Below, piece by piece: positions 21,609 through 29,701 of a stretch of DNA of 64,000 bases; the stretch's first letter is position 1, and every line of letters begins with the position of its first letter. The notes under the pieces were generated by a model. That model worked only from the letters and a program-made list of their open reading frames with translations. It was not told where the DNA came from and did not search any database. The stretch covers positions 1-64,000 of the forward strand of contig RDYP01000007.1 of NCBI GenBank assembly GCA_004293445.1. The letters are read 5' to 3'. The position numbers were made by a program, and so were the translations under genes. The stretch comes from Verrucomicrobiota bacterium (GTDB taxonomy: Bacteria; Verrucomicrobiota; Verrucomicrobiia; Verrucomicrobiales; Akkermansiaceae).

Positions 21609-21733
21609 CGCTACCAAGAATCGACCTCCGACCCGCGAGCGACAAGTCCCGATTAGCCAGAAGACCCGCATCACGGAAACGGCCGGGATCGCTCCCGGCC
21701 GCTTTTGAAACCAACTCGAACGCCGCAGCGTCT

Positions 21734-23152
21734 TCAGCCGATGACCTCGGGCCAATCCGTGTGGAACATCTCGCCGCGCGGCTTGTCGACGCGCTCGTAG
21801 GTGTGGGCACCGAAGAAGTCCCGTTGCGCCTGAAGCAGATTGGCCGGCAGCACCGCGCTACGATAGCTATCGTAGTAGCCAAGCGAGGCGCTGAAGGCCG
21901 GCACTGGAATCCCGGCGAGGGTTGCCAAGCTGATGACCTCGCGCCAGTTCTCCTGGAAGTCGTTCAGCAACTCCGTGAAATAGGGGGCCAGCATCAGATT
22001 GCTGAGCTGAGGATTGCTGCGATAGGCGTCCGTGATGTGATTGAGGAAGCGGGCACGGATGATGCAGCCACCGCGCCAGATGGCGGCGATCTTACCGAGA
22101 TCCAAATCCCAGCCCTTCTCCTTGCCCATGGTGGCGATCAGATCGAGACCCTGTGCGTAAGAGATGATCTTCGAGGCGAAGAGCGCGTCGTGCACCTTCT
22201 TGACCAGCTTCTTCTTTTTCACGTCGATTTCGGGCTTCGGTCCTTCGAGCACCTTGCTGGCGGCGACCCGCTGGTCCTTCATCGAGGACAGGATGCGCGC
22301 TTCAACGGCGGCATTGATGGTGGAGATGACCACGGTGTTCTCGACCGCGTTCATGATGGTCCACTTGCCGGTGCCCTTCTGCCCAGCGGTGTCGAGGATC
22401 TGCTCGACGAGGGCCTTGCCGCTTTCCTTGTCGGTCTGCTCGAAAATTTTGGAGGTGATTTGAATCAGGTAGGACTCGAGGTCGCCGTTGTTCCAGTCGG
22501 TGAAGACCTCGGCCAGTTCCTCGGCGTCGAAGCCCGCAGCCTTGAAAATGTTGTAGGCCTCGCAGATGAGCTGCATGTCGCCGTATTCGATGCCGTTGTG
22601 AATCATCTTCACGTAGTGACCCGCACCGCCGGGCCCGATGTGGGTCACGCAGGGCTCGCCATCGACCTTCGCGGAAATGCTCTCGAAGATCGGCTTCATC
22701 ACGTCCCAAGTGGAGGCGGGGCCGCCGGGCATGATCGATGGACCCTTGCGGGCGCCTTCCTCACCGCCGGAAACGCCAGCACCGATGAAACGGAAACCGA
22801 GGTCGCCGAGCCACTTGTCGCGGCGCTCGGTGTCGGTGTAGAGCGAGTTGCCGCCGTCGATGATGATGTCGCCCTTGTCGAGCAATGGAATCAGCGACTC
22901 GATGACCGCGTCGACCGGGCCGCCGGCCTTGACCATGATCATCACCTTGCGCGGAGAAGCCAGAGACTGGACGAACTCCTCAAGGGACTTCGCACCGACC
23001 AACTTCTTGTCGGGATGGGCTGAGACGAATTCCTCGGTAACCGAGGTCGTGCGGTTGTAAACGGAAACCTGGAAGCCGCGGGATTCCACGTTCAGGACGA
23101 GGTTTTGACCCATGACGGCCAGGCCGATGAGGCCGAAATCGCTGTTGCTCAT
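21734..23152 (-). CDS. gnd: 6-phosphogluconate dehydrogenase, decarboxylating
   Basis: A 472-residue enzyme of the oxidative pentose phosphate pathway producing ribulose-5-phosphate, CO2 and NADPH. The Rossmann motif is GLIGLAVMGQNLVLN. The substrate signature IIDGGNSLYTDTERR and catalytic HYVKMIHNGIEYGDMQ are intact. The C-terminal ARFLNHITDAYRSNP and AQRDFFGAHTYERVD match the long (NADP) form. The length is standard. The pgsA gene is divergent, 101 bp away. Confidence 0.97.
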   Translation of the reverse strand: MSNSDFGLIGLAVMGQNLVLNVESRGFQVSVYNRTTSVTEEFVSAHPDKKLVGAKSLEEFVQSLASPRKVMIMVKAGGPVDAVIESLIPLLDKGDIIIDGGNSLYTDTERRDKWLGDLGFRFIGAGVSGGEEGARKGPSIMPGGPASTWDVMKPIFESISAKVDGEPCVTHIGPGGAGHYVKMIHNGIEYGDMQLICEAYNIFKAAGFDAEELAEVFTDWNNGDLESYLIQITSKIFEQTDKESGKALVEQILDTAGQKGTGKWTIMNAVENTVVISTINAAVEARILSSMKDQRVAASKVLEGPKPEIDVKKKKLVKKVHDALFASKIISYAQGLDLIATMGKEKGWDLDLGKIAAIWRGGCIIRARFLNHITDAYRSNPQLSNLMLAPYFTELLNDFQENWREVISLATLAGIPVPAFSASLGYYDSYRSAVLPANLLQAQRDFFGAHTYERVDKPRGEMFHTDWPEVIG

Positions 23153-23253
23153 GATCTTGAAACGGTTCTGGAAACGGCGGGGGGTTTAGGGAAGAGCGGA
23201 CGCGGGTGCAACCCCTTGTTGCCATCATGCCATGTATTCCCCACATTCGCCGC

Positions 23254-23853
23254 GTGAACCTGCCAAATGCGATCACCCTTTCCCGCCTGGTGCTAACCGG
23301 CGTTTTCGTCGCTGCGGTGGGCTTCCCGGGCAACCCCGGCTACGCAGTGGCCTTGGTAGCTTTCACCGTGGCGGCCGCCACCGATTGGCTGGACGGTCAT
23401 CTCGCCCGCAAGCTCGGACTGGTGACACCGCTGGGAAAACTGCTCGATCCCCTCGCCGACAAGATCCTCGTCTGCGCCGCCTTCGTTTTCTTCTCCGCAC
23501 AAGCGCCCGGCGGCTACCACTGCCCGGTTTGGGTCACCGCCCTGATCATCGCCCGCGAATTTCTCGTCACCGGCCTCCGCCAGATCGCCATGGAAGCCGG
23601 CCAAGTTCTAGCAGCCGATGGACTCGGGAAGTGGAAAACCACCTTTCAGCTGACTTACTGCATCGCCGGTCTGGTCTGGCTGACCTTTTCCGCAATGCCC
23701 GATCCCGGATTCGCGGGCTCGAAACTCCGCGATCTGGCCAGCCCTTCCGCCTGGCTCGCTCCACTGTCGCTGTGGACCGCAGTGGCACTGACACTGGTGT
23801 CCGGGGCGAACTACGTGTGGAATTGCCGACGCCTTCTTGCTGGCCGTTCTTGA
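23254..23853 (+). CDS. pgsA: CDP-diacylglycerol--glycerol-3-phosphate 3-phosphatidyltransferase
   Basis: An integral membrane enzyme committing CDP-diacylglycerol to phosphatidylglycerol. The CDP-alcohol phosphotransferase motif D-x2-D-G-x2-A-R-x8-G-x3-D-x3-D is complete in DWLDGHLARKLG followed by PLGKLLDPLADK. Several hydrophobic segments follow. The GTG at 23254 gives the usual N-terminus NLPNAITLSRL; an ATG at 23227 would add nine residues. It converges with the MglA-like gene, 8 bp apart. Confidence 0.93.
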   Translation: MNLPNAITLSRLVLTGVFVAAVGFPGNPGYAVALVAFTVAAATDWLDGHLARKLGLVTPLGKLLDPLADKILVCAAFVFFSAQAPGGYHCPVWVTALIIAREFLVTGLRQIAMEAGQVLAADGLGKWKTTFQLTYCIAGLVWLTFSAMPDPGFAGSKLRDLASPSAWLAPLSLWTAVALTLVSGANYVWNCRRLLAGRS

Positions 23854-23861
23854 CCCGCCAA

Positions 23862-24446
23862 TCAGCGTCCCAAATCGCTCAGCAGGCGTGCATGGATCTG
23901 TGCCAGCACGGAGTCGAGGGCCTGAACCAAGGTGCTTGGCTCGCTGCTCGACGAGACGAAACGGGGCACCCGATCCACGGGAAGCCCGAGCGACGCGTCG
24001 TAACGCACGGCATCGAAATCCACATGCAGGTCGCCGCGATGGTACTGCACCGCCAGCCCGACCGAGGAGAGTTCGTAACCGTTGCGCCTGGTATTTTCGG
24101 CAAGACGTAACAAGCGATCCCATGCCAGGGGAAATTTGAGCGGATCGACGTCGACCACGAAGACAATCCCCGCCGCATCACGCAGCAGCAATTCCTCGGC
24201 GGCATTGTAATCGATCTCCCCCATCAGCGAAAAAACCGAAACATTCAACAAACGACCGTCCGGCAAATGCGTCGGCTCCGTCCACGAAACGCGATGAATC
24301 CGCTGCGACGCCACTTGATCCTCACGGACTGTGGCATAGCCGAATCGGGCAGCGATCGCCTGCAGCGTGGCCAGCTTGCCCGCATCCGCCATCCCGGCCA
24401 AAGCAACCTTGACCGAGACCTGAGTTCGATCCTGCCCCACGATCAT
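23862..24446 (-). CDS. MglA/Ras-like GTPase with degenerate P-loop
   Basis: A 194-residue protein with a small-GTPase outline: VKVALAGMADAGKLATLQAI as P-loop, an effector region (TEPTHLPDGRLLNVSVFSL) and VFVVDVD. The P-loop has Lys24 but Leu25 where Ser/Thr normally binds Mg. The switch-II DxxG position reads FSLMGE. The standard N/TKxD base-specificity motif reads GLAVQYHRGDL. In MglA-type proteins of myxobacteria and other phyla, the partner is a roadblock-fold activator. The gene 13 bp upstream encodes a roadblock-like protein, so this is probably a polarity or scaffold-type pair. GTP binding is uncertain. Confidence 0.65.
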   Translation of the reverse strand: MIVGQDRTQVSVKVALAGMADAGKLATLQAIAARFGYATVREDQVASQRIHRVSWTEPTHLPDGRLLNVSVFSLMGEIDYNAAEELLLRDAAGIVFVVDVDPLKFPLAWDRLLRLAENTRRNGYELSSVGLAVQYHRGDLHVDFDAVRYDASLGLPVDRVPRFVSSSSEPSTLVQALDSVLAQIHARLLSDLGR

Positions 24447-24459
24447 GCGGAGGCGGACT

Positions 24460-25179
24460 TTAGAGACGACCCAACTCGCGGGCCACGATCATCAGGGTCT
24501 CGCGAACCCCGGGGGCAAAAGTGCCATCGTTCTGCACGGCCAAGAGAATCTTGCCTTCACGGATGAACTCGACCGGGACATTGCCACAGAAAATTCGCAC
24601 CGGGGCGGAACCAAACCCAAGTTGAGCAACCACCCGCTTGAAGGCATCGACCACCCCGCCCTCGACCGCCGAGACGCAGGCGACGTGGCGGATCCCCGGC
24701 AAGGCCCTCGCCCGCTGGAGAATTTCCTCGGCACCCAATTCCCGATCCACTCCGAAGATGGCCCGCAACTCCAACTGGCGAATGCTCCGGGAATCGGATT
24801 CCGTGGACTCCACCTGCACCGACTGCGCGAGCGGAAGCCCTCCCGTCGGCTGCAAGGCCGGCATCGTCGGCGCGGGAGCTTCCGGTACGTAGGAAAAGGG
24901 AGCGGGCGTCGGCGCGGAAACCGGCGCCTCGAACGAAGGCAGTGAGGCGGCCGAGAAAGGCGAGCGAGACTCCTGAGCAAAGGGCTCCCGGCGCTCGGGA
25001 TCCAGCCCACCACGCGGGGCGAAATCTTCCCGCATCGCGGCGAATGGCGACTCCAGTTCAGGCAGGGAAGCAAAGGGGCTCGATCCAGCGCCCGTACTGG
25101 CGACAGCGAAAGGACTCGTGGCGGGAGGAGTGGGCGCAAAGCCCTCCTGAGGCTCGAAAATACCGCGGTTGCTGTTCAT
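24460..25179 (-). CDS. Roadblock-like (MglB-type) protein with repeated PF motifs
   Basis: A 239-residue protein. The first ~120 residues are Pro/Ser/Ala-rich and probably disordered, with a short motif repeated six times: SPFA at 22, 34 and 44, EPFA at 65, SPFS at 73 and APFS at 93. The last ~110 residues (LELRAIFGVDRELGAEEILQ, GIRHVACVSA, EGKILLAVQND) look like a roadblock/LC7 fold. It is adjacent to the MglA-like GTPase in the same direction and downstream of def, so tonB-exbBD-def may run into it. The function is unproven. Confidence 0.6.
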   Translation of the reverse strand: MNSNRGIFEPQEGFAPTPPATSPFAVASTGAGSSPFASLPELESPFAAMREDFAPRGGLDPERREPFAQESRSPFSAASLPSFEAPVSAPTPAPFSYVPEAPAPTMPALQPTGGLPLAQSVQVESTESDSRSIRQLELRAIFGVDRELGAEEILQRARALPGIRHVACVSAVEGGVVDAFKRVVAQLGFGSAPVRIFCGNVPVEFIREGKILLAVQNDGTFAPGVRETLMIVARELGRL

Positions 25180-25272
25180 GACATCTGGGGAGTTGGAAAA
25201 ATGAAGAAAGGGACGGTCGAAGCACTACTTTCCGCCCGACACCAAGTCGAGCCTTCAGATAAGAACCCAACC

Positions 25273-25821
25273 TTACTGCTCGGCCGCCAATCGACGCAAC
25301 TGACGACGAAGGCTGATCTTGGCCGCAGGAGAGACTCGATCAATGTAAAGCACCCCGTTGAGATGATCCGTCTCGTGCTGGATCGCCCGGGCGAGCAAGC
25401 CATCGGTCTCGATCTCCAACACGGTGCCGTCCAATTGCGGTAGGCGCGCCTTGATCACGCTCGGCCGACTGACATCCGCCCGCAAATCCCGGATCGAAAG
25501 GCAGCCCTCGGTGTCCCGCTCCTTCGGACCGACAAATTCCAATTCGGGGTTGATGAACACGAGGGGCATGATCGAAGCCAAGGGCGCATCCTGGCCACCC
25601 ACCTTGAGAAAACTGATGCACTCCGGATCGTGGGAGACATCGACCACCGCCAAACGCAAAGCGACACCCACTTGAGGCGCGGCAAGCCCGACACCGTTGG
25701 CGTCGTTCATGGTCTCCAACATATCACCCACCAGTTGGCGCAAGGAATCATCCACAACACCGACCGGCTTGCAACGCTCGCGGAGGACCGGATGCCCATA
25801 CTGTACGATTTCGAGAATCAT
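25273..25821 (-). CDS. def: Peptide deformylase
   Basis: A 182-residue metalloenzyme removing the formyl group from new polypeptides. All three family motifs are present: GVGLAAPQVG, EGCLSIRD (metal Cys) and QHETDHLNGVLY (H-E-x-x-H). The C-terminal helix continues to residue 182, typical of Gram-negative type 1 enzymes. It begins 16 bp after exbD, so it probably shares the TonB-ExbBD transcript, an unusual partner for this gene. Confidence 0.96.
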   Translation of the reverse strand: MILEIVQYGHPVLRERCKPVGVVDDSLRQLVGDMLETMNDANGVGLAAPQVGVALRLAVVDVSHDPECISFLKVGGQDAPLASIMPLVFINPELEFVGPKERDTEGCLSIRDLRADVSRPSVIKARLPQLDGTVLEIETDGLLARAIQHETDHLNGVLYIDRVSPAAKISLRRQLRRLAAEQ

Positions 25822-25837
25822 CGGAAGGAATGCCCGC

Positions 25838-26257
25838 TTATTGAGGAAGCCGGATGCGGGCGGGGACTTCCTTAATCGGGATTCCGGCCCGGGTCAACGC
25901 GTCCCACACCTCGAGCAGTTTCTCCAGTGAAAGATTTTTGTCGGCCTCCAGCTCGAGCTTGCGCCCCGGATTCTCCTTCTGGAAAGCCCGCAGATAGGCC
26001 TCCAGCAACTTGGCGTCCGGGACCGGGACGGCGTCCAAAGTGATCCGCCCCTCCTTGTCGACCGCCAGCACCGATCGTTCATCCATCACCTCGCTGCCCG
26101 CGACCTCGCGCACCGTCGGCAGTTCGATCGGCAAAATGGTCCGCGGCTTCTTGAAGGTGGTCGAGACGATCAGGAAAATCAGCACGATGAACAGGATGTC
26201 GATCATCGGCACGATCGGCACGCCACGGGAACTCCTAGCAGGGCGGTAAAATTGCAT
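25838..26257 (-). CDS. exbD: ExbD/TolR-type proton channel subunit
   Basis: A 139-residue protein with one N-terminal membrane helix (VPIVPMIDILFIVLIFLIVS) containing the essential Asp in PMIDILF, then a periplasmic ExbD/TolR domain (DKEGRITLDAVPVPDAKLLE). With ExbB it converts proton flow to energy for the TonB protein. It begins 6 bp after exbB. Confidence 0.92.
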   Translation of the reverse strand: MQFYRPARSSRGVPIVPMIDILFIVLIFLIVSTTFKKPRTILPIELPTVREVAGSEVMDERSVLAVDKEGRITLDAVPVPDAKLLEAYLRAFQKENPGRKLELEADKNLSLEKLLEVWDALTRAGIPIKEVPARIRLPQ

Positions 26258-26263
26258 CGCGTT

Positions 26264-26932
26264 TCAGGATTGCGGGGAGCTGGACGACGGCTCGCAAGCT
26301 TGGGCCACACGGGTAAGCAGCACTTCCAAACGGGCCGCCATGGTGTCGATGCGACGCTGGAACCAGCCCTGGGCCACCACCGCAGGAATCGAAATGGCGA
26401 GGCCGACGATGGTGGTGTTCAAAGCCCGCCCGATCCCGAGCGCGACCGCGGTGTGATCCGAGCTGTCACCCAAGCCGCCAAAGACCACCACCAAACCGCT
26501 CGCCGTGCCGAGCAAACCCAATAGGGGGGCGACGGTGATCACCACGTCGAGCGCGGTCATTCCAGCATGCAGGTGGACGATCTCCTCCCGCGCGGCAGCC
26601 TGCACCGCTTCGGCGATCTCGGCCTTCGACTTCGCACGATGCCGCAAGGCCACCGCACACAAACGGGCCAGGCAACTGCCACCCCGCTCCAACTCCTCCC
26701 CGGCCAATCCCACGATGGGACGCTCACAAAAACGCTCCACCGCCTGCGCCAACTTTTCGGGAACCACCGCGCCACGCCGCAACGACAGGACTTTGAAAAA
26801 GATCACCGTCACCGCGACCAAGGAACAGCCCGCCAGCAGCACCATGAAAAATCCACCCTCCTCGAAAAACTTCCAGACTGCCTGGAGGCCTTCAACTTGG
26901 GTCGCAGCGGCAAAAAACGAAAGCATCGACAT
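26264..26932 (-). CDS. exbB: ExbB/TolQ/MotA-type proton channel subunit
   Basis: A 222-residue membrane protein with three helices: ~28-50 (GFFMVLLAGCSLVAVTVIFF), ~120-145 (LDVVITVAPLLGLLGTASGL) and ~165-185 (LNTTIVGLAISIPAVVAQ). The conserved PLLGLLGTASG and TTIVGLAISIP blocks are of the ExbB type. An ATG two codons downstream is an alternative start. It lies between tonB and exbD in one tight operon. Confidence 0.93.
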   Translation of the reverse strand: MSMLSFFAAATQVEGLQAVWKFFEEGGFFMVLLAGCSLVAVTVIFFKVLSLRRGAVVPEKLAQAVERFCERPIVGLAGEELERGGSCLARLCAVALRHRAKSKAEIAEAVQAAAREEIVHLHAGMTALDVVITVAPLLGLLGTASGLVVVFGGLGDSSDHTAVALGIGRALNTTIVGLAISIPAVVAQGWFQRRIDTMAARLEVLLTRVAQACEPSSSSPQS

Positions 26933-26943
26933 GGCGGTTGGGA

Positions 26944-28071
26944 TCAAAAGTTGAAACGGTAAATGAATTCCAAAGGCTCGCCGTCGAGCTGCTTTTTCAA
27001 GTCGGCCGGCATTCCCGGAATCTCCGCACCTTGAATGCTCTTGAGCGTGAAACCCTTCGGTATGGCTCCCACTTCGACGTCTTCGACCACGGACACTCCG
27101 CGAACCTTCCCGGACGCGTCCAGCAGGAAACTCATCGTCAAAAGCCCTGGCGTGATGTAATCGCGATTCCGGACGCAATTCCGCTGCCACTCTTTTTCCA
27201 CCGCACGACTCACCGCGGCATGGTAGCGGCCCAGGACGGAATCCTCGACATTCAACGCCGAGCGACCGCTGCGGGCGATCGAGCCCTCGAGCCGAGTCTT
27301 TTTTTGATTCCCACGAAACCCCGGCGACGATGCTTCCGCCGCCGCTTCACCATTCCCGACCGCAGCGGACTGAAGCGCCTTCTCGGCTTCGCTCTGCGAC
27401 TCACCCTCAGAACGCCGATCCGTAGGCGATGGCTTGGGTGCCTCGTCCACGGCTTTCCGCTCCTCCACCATCCGGTCCACCGGTAAAGGACCCTCCGCCA
27501 GACGCTCCTGCTCGCGCTCGGGCATGGCGTCTGCCGGCCGCTGATCCGCGGCCGCCTCGGTCGATGCCGCTTCCGCCCCGGGCGGTCGAGCCGCTGTCGC
27601 CGATGCATCCGCCACCCGCTCGCTCGCCAACTCACCGTCCTGATAGTCGCTCTCGGTGGTCTCGACCTCGTCCTCAAATTCAGGTTCCCGACCCCTCTGA
27701 CTCGGCTGATCCGGAGCACCCACCACCGCAGGCGCATCGCTCGTCGCCCGGGTATTCCGCTCACCGATAAAATCCGCCTTTTCCGGAGCTTCCTCCACCT
27801 GATCTGGAGAAGTCCGGGCGAAACGAGACCCTGCTGCCACTTCCTCGACCGGATCAGGCACGGTCTCCGGCACGGACTTCGCCGCAGCCATGGGCACGAT
27901 CATCGCCACCGTCTCCAAAGGCGCTGCGACCGGCGGCGGACGCAGCACGATCCGCTCCACCATCCACCAAGCCGCCATCAGCAAGACCAAGGCATTGAGC
28001 AAGGCCGACGCCACAAAGGCCGCCAGCCACAGCCTCGCTTGGCTTTGAAAGGGAGAGAGCGCCGCTCGCAT
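26944..28071 (-). CDS. tonB: TonB-like energy-transducing protein
   Basis: A 375-residue protein from the ATG at 28069-28071. One N-terminal membrane helix (LWLAAFVASALLNALVLLMAAWW) is followed by a ~230-residue acidic, Pro/Ala/Glu-rich periplasmic spacer. The C-terminal TonB/TolA-like domain (YHAAVSRAVEKEWQRNC, LTMSFLLDASGKVRGVSVVE, EFIYRFNF) ends the protein. The spacer is long for TonB, and the classical Pro-Glu/Pro-Lys repeats are absent. The order tonB-exbB-exbD fits uptake or TolA-like envelope functions. No receptor gene is nearby. Confidence 0.8.
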   Translation of the reverse strand: MRAALSPFQSQARLWLAAFVASALLNALVLLMAAWWMVERIVLRPPPVAAPLETVAMIVPMAAAKSVPETVPDPVEEVAAGSRFARTSPDQVEEAPEKADFIGERNTRATSDAPAVVGAPDQPSQRGREPEFEDEVETTESDYQDGELASERVADASATAARPPGAEAASTEAAADQRPADAMPEREQERLAEGPLPVDRMVEERKAVDEAPKPSPTDRRSEGESQSEAEKALQSAAVGNGEAAAEASSPGFRGNQKKTRLEGSIARSGRSALNVEDSVLGRYHAAVSRAVEKEWQRNCVRNRDYITPGLLTMSFLLDASGKVRGVSVVEDVEVGAIPKGFTLKSIQGAEIPGMPADLKKQLDGEPLEFIYRFNF

Positions 28072-28205
28072 GGGAAGTCGGGCAAAGACTCCACTGGAAG
28101 CCACCACCCTGCAATCCGGGAAATCCCAGCTCCGACCCGAGACATTCTAGATCGCCCAGACCGCCGCCGAAAAAACGCCGGTGCCTTGGCTCGCAGACCT
28201 CGCGA

Positions 28206-29537
28206 TCAGCCACCCCGCGCCAGCTTCCAGCACTCCAGAAACCCGCTCGCAAAGTCCTCCGGCCGCGCCGTAATCCACTTCTCCAACTCGTCGGGCTTCA
28301 TCCACAAGGCCGCCTCGACCTCCGCACACGGAAAACGCGGCACTCCATCCCAGCGCGCCAAAAACAGACGCACGTGCTCCCAGCCCGTCCCCTCGCAGGG
28401 CGCGATCCGGCCGATTTCCTCGGCTGCCACCCCGACGACCCCCATTTCCTCCTCCATCTCCCGCAAGGCGGCATCGGCATAATCCTCACCCGCATCCAAA
28501 TGCCCCGCCACGCTGGAATCCCACACGCCCGGATGGACGTCCTTGAAGCGCGAACGCTTCTGCAAAAGCAACTCGCCATGACGATTCACCACGAACACGT
28601 GCACGGCACGATGCAGCAAACCCCGGGCATGAACCTCGCTGCGAGTGGCCTGCCCCGTCACTTCGTCCGCCTCGTTCACCACATCGAATATCTCCTCCCC
28701 CCGCTGCGGCACGTCCCGCAGTGGATGCTCGTCGTAAAAACGCGCCAAACCCACCCACTGCGCCAAAGAAAGCTCCTCCGCGCGGGCCGTCAACGCCGCC
28801 CCCACCTCCTCACAAGCCGCCTCCCAGGATCGGGATTCCGGCATCGATTTGCCCATCTGCTTCCGACGCTGCGCGAAACCTCGCCGAATCAATTCATCGA
28901 AGCGCCGCGCGTCAAAGGCCGGCAAATCCACCCCGCGCGGCAGCAGCAAGGCCACCGAGGAATCAATCTGTGGCCGCGGATGAAACGCCTCGGGCGGCAC
29001 CGTCCGCAAGGACCGCACCGTCCACTCGCTTTGCACCCGCAAAGTCAGCACCCCATACTCCTTCGTCCGCGGCCCGGCGGCCAGACGCTCGATCACTTCC
29101 TTCTGCAGCATCACCACCGCGCGCTCGAAGGGATTCGGACGCGATAGGAAATTCCGCAGGATCGCCCCCCCACAGGAATAGGGGAGATTCCCGAGAAATT
29201 TCACCGGCCGATGCTGGAAAAGCACCCGCGCATCGAATTTCACGGCATCCGCATGATGCACTTCCACGGAAGGCTCGTCCGCGAAACGCTCCCGCAACCA
29301 GGCCGCCAAGCGGGAGTCGAACTCCACCAGCACCATCCGCTTCACCTTGCCGACCAGATGCCCGGTCAAGGCACCTGTTCCCGGACCGACCTCCACCACC
29401 GTATCCTCTGGCCCGGCATCGAGCTGATCGGTGATCCAACGCGCCATGTTCGGGTCGCAGAGGAAATTCTGCCCCAGTTGCCGGCTCGGCATCACTCCAG
29501 CGGATTCAAGCGCATCGCGGATCTCTTGTCCTGTCAC
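28206..29537 (-). CDS. rsmA: Fusion of 16S rRNA dimethyladenosine transferase RsmA with a NUDIX hydrolase
   Basis: A 443-residue protein read from GTG at 29535-29537; a TTG at 29571-29573 with GGAAAG just before it is an equally good start and adds 12 residues. Residues ~1-275 are RsmA/KsgA: GQNFLCDPN, AdoMet loop VEVGPGTGALT, catalytic NLPY at 117-120, then the helical C-domain (RRGFAQRRKQMGKSM). RsmA dimethylates two adjacent adenines in 16S rRNA. Residues ~280-443 form an IDI/YfcD-type NUDIX domain with EIFDVVNEADEVTG, LLLQKRS and a complete NUDIX box (345-367) containing REMEEEMG. There is no stop or start between the halves. The NUDIX substrate is unknown. Confidence 0.92.
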   Translation of the reverse strand: MTGQEIRDALESAGVMPSRQLGQNFLCDPNMARWITDQLDAGPEDTVVEVGPGTGALTGHLVGKVKRMVLVEFDSRLAAWLRERFADEPSVEVHHADAVKFDARVLFQHRPVKFLGNLPYSCGGAILRNFLSRPNPFERAVVMLQKEVIERLAAGPRTKEYGVLTLRVQSEWTVRSLRTVPPEAFHPRPQIDSSVALLLPRGVDLPAFDARRFDELIRRGFAQRRKQMGKSMPESRSWEAACEEVGAALTARAEELSLAQWVGLARFYDEHPLRDVPQRGEEIFDVVNEADEVTGQATRSEVHARGLLHRAVHVFVVNRHGELLLQKRSRFKDVHPGVWDSSVAGHLDAGEDYADAALREMEEEMGVVGVAAEEIGRIAPCEGTGWEHVRLFLARWDGVPRFPCAEVEAALWMKPDELEKWITARPEDFASGFLECWKLARGG

Positions 29538-29701
29538 GCCGCGACCGATGTCCCCTCGACCGCCTCCCGGCAAGATCGCTTTCCGAGAAAACCATGAAAA
29601 ACCCCTCCAGCAGGGACCCGCCGCGCCCGCGAATTTGGATTGATGCCCTCCCGGTCGCTCCCTTTACTTCCGCGCCCCACCGGCACACCCTTTTAGCGTC
29701 C

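Noticed and set aside
21761-23023. 420-codon plus-strand frame over gnd
   Set aside because: Shadow of gnd; no recognisable domain and no start signal.
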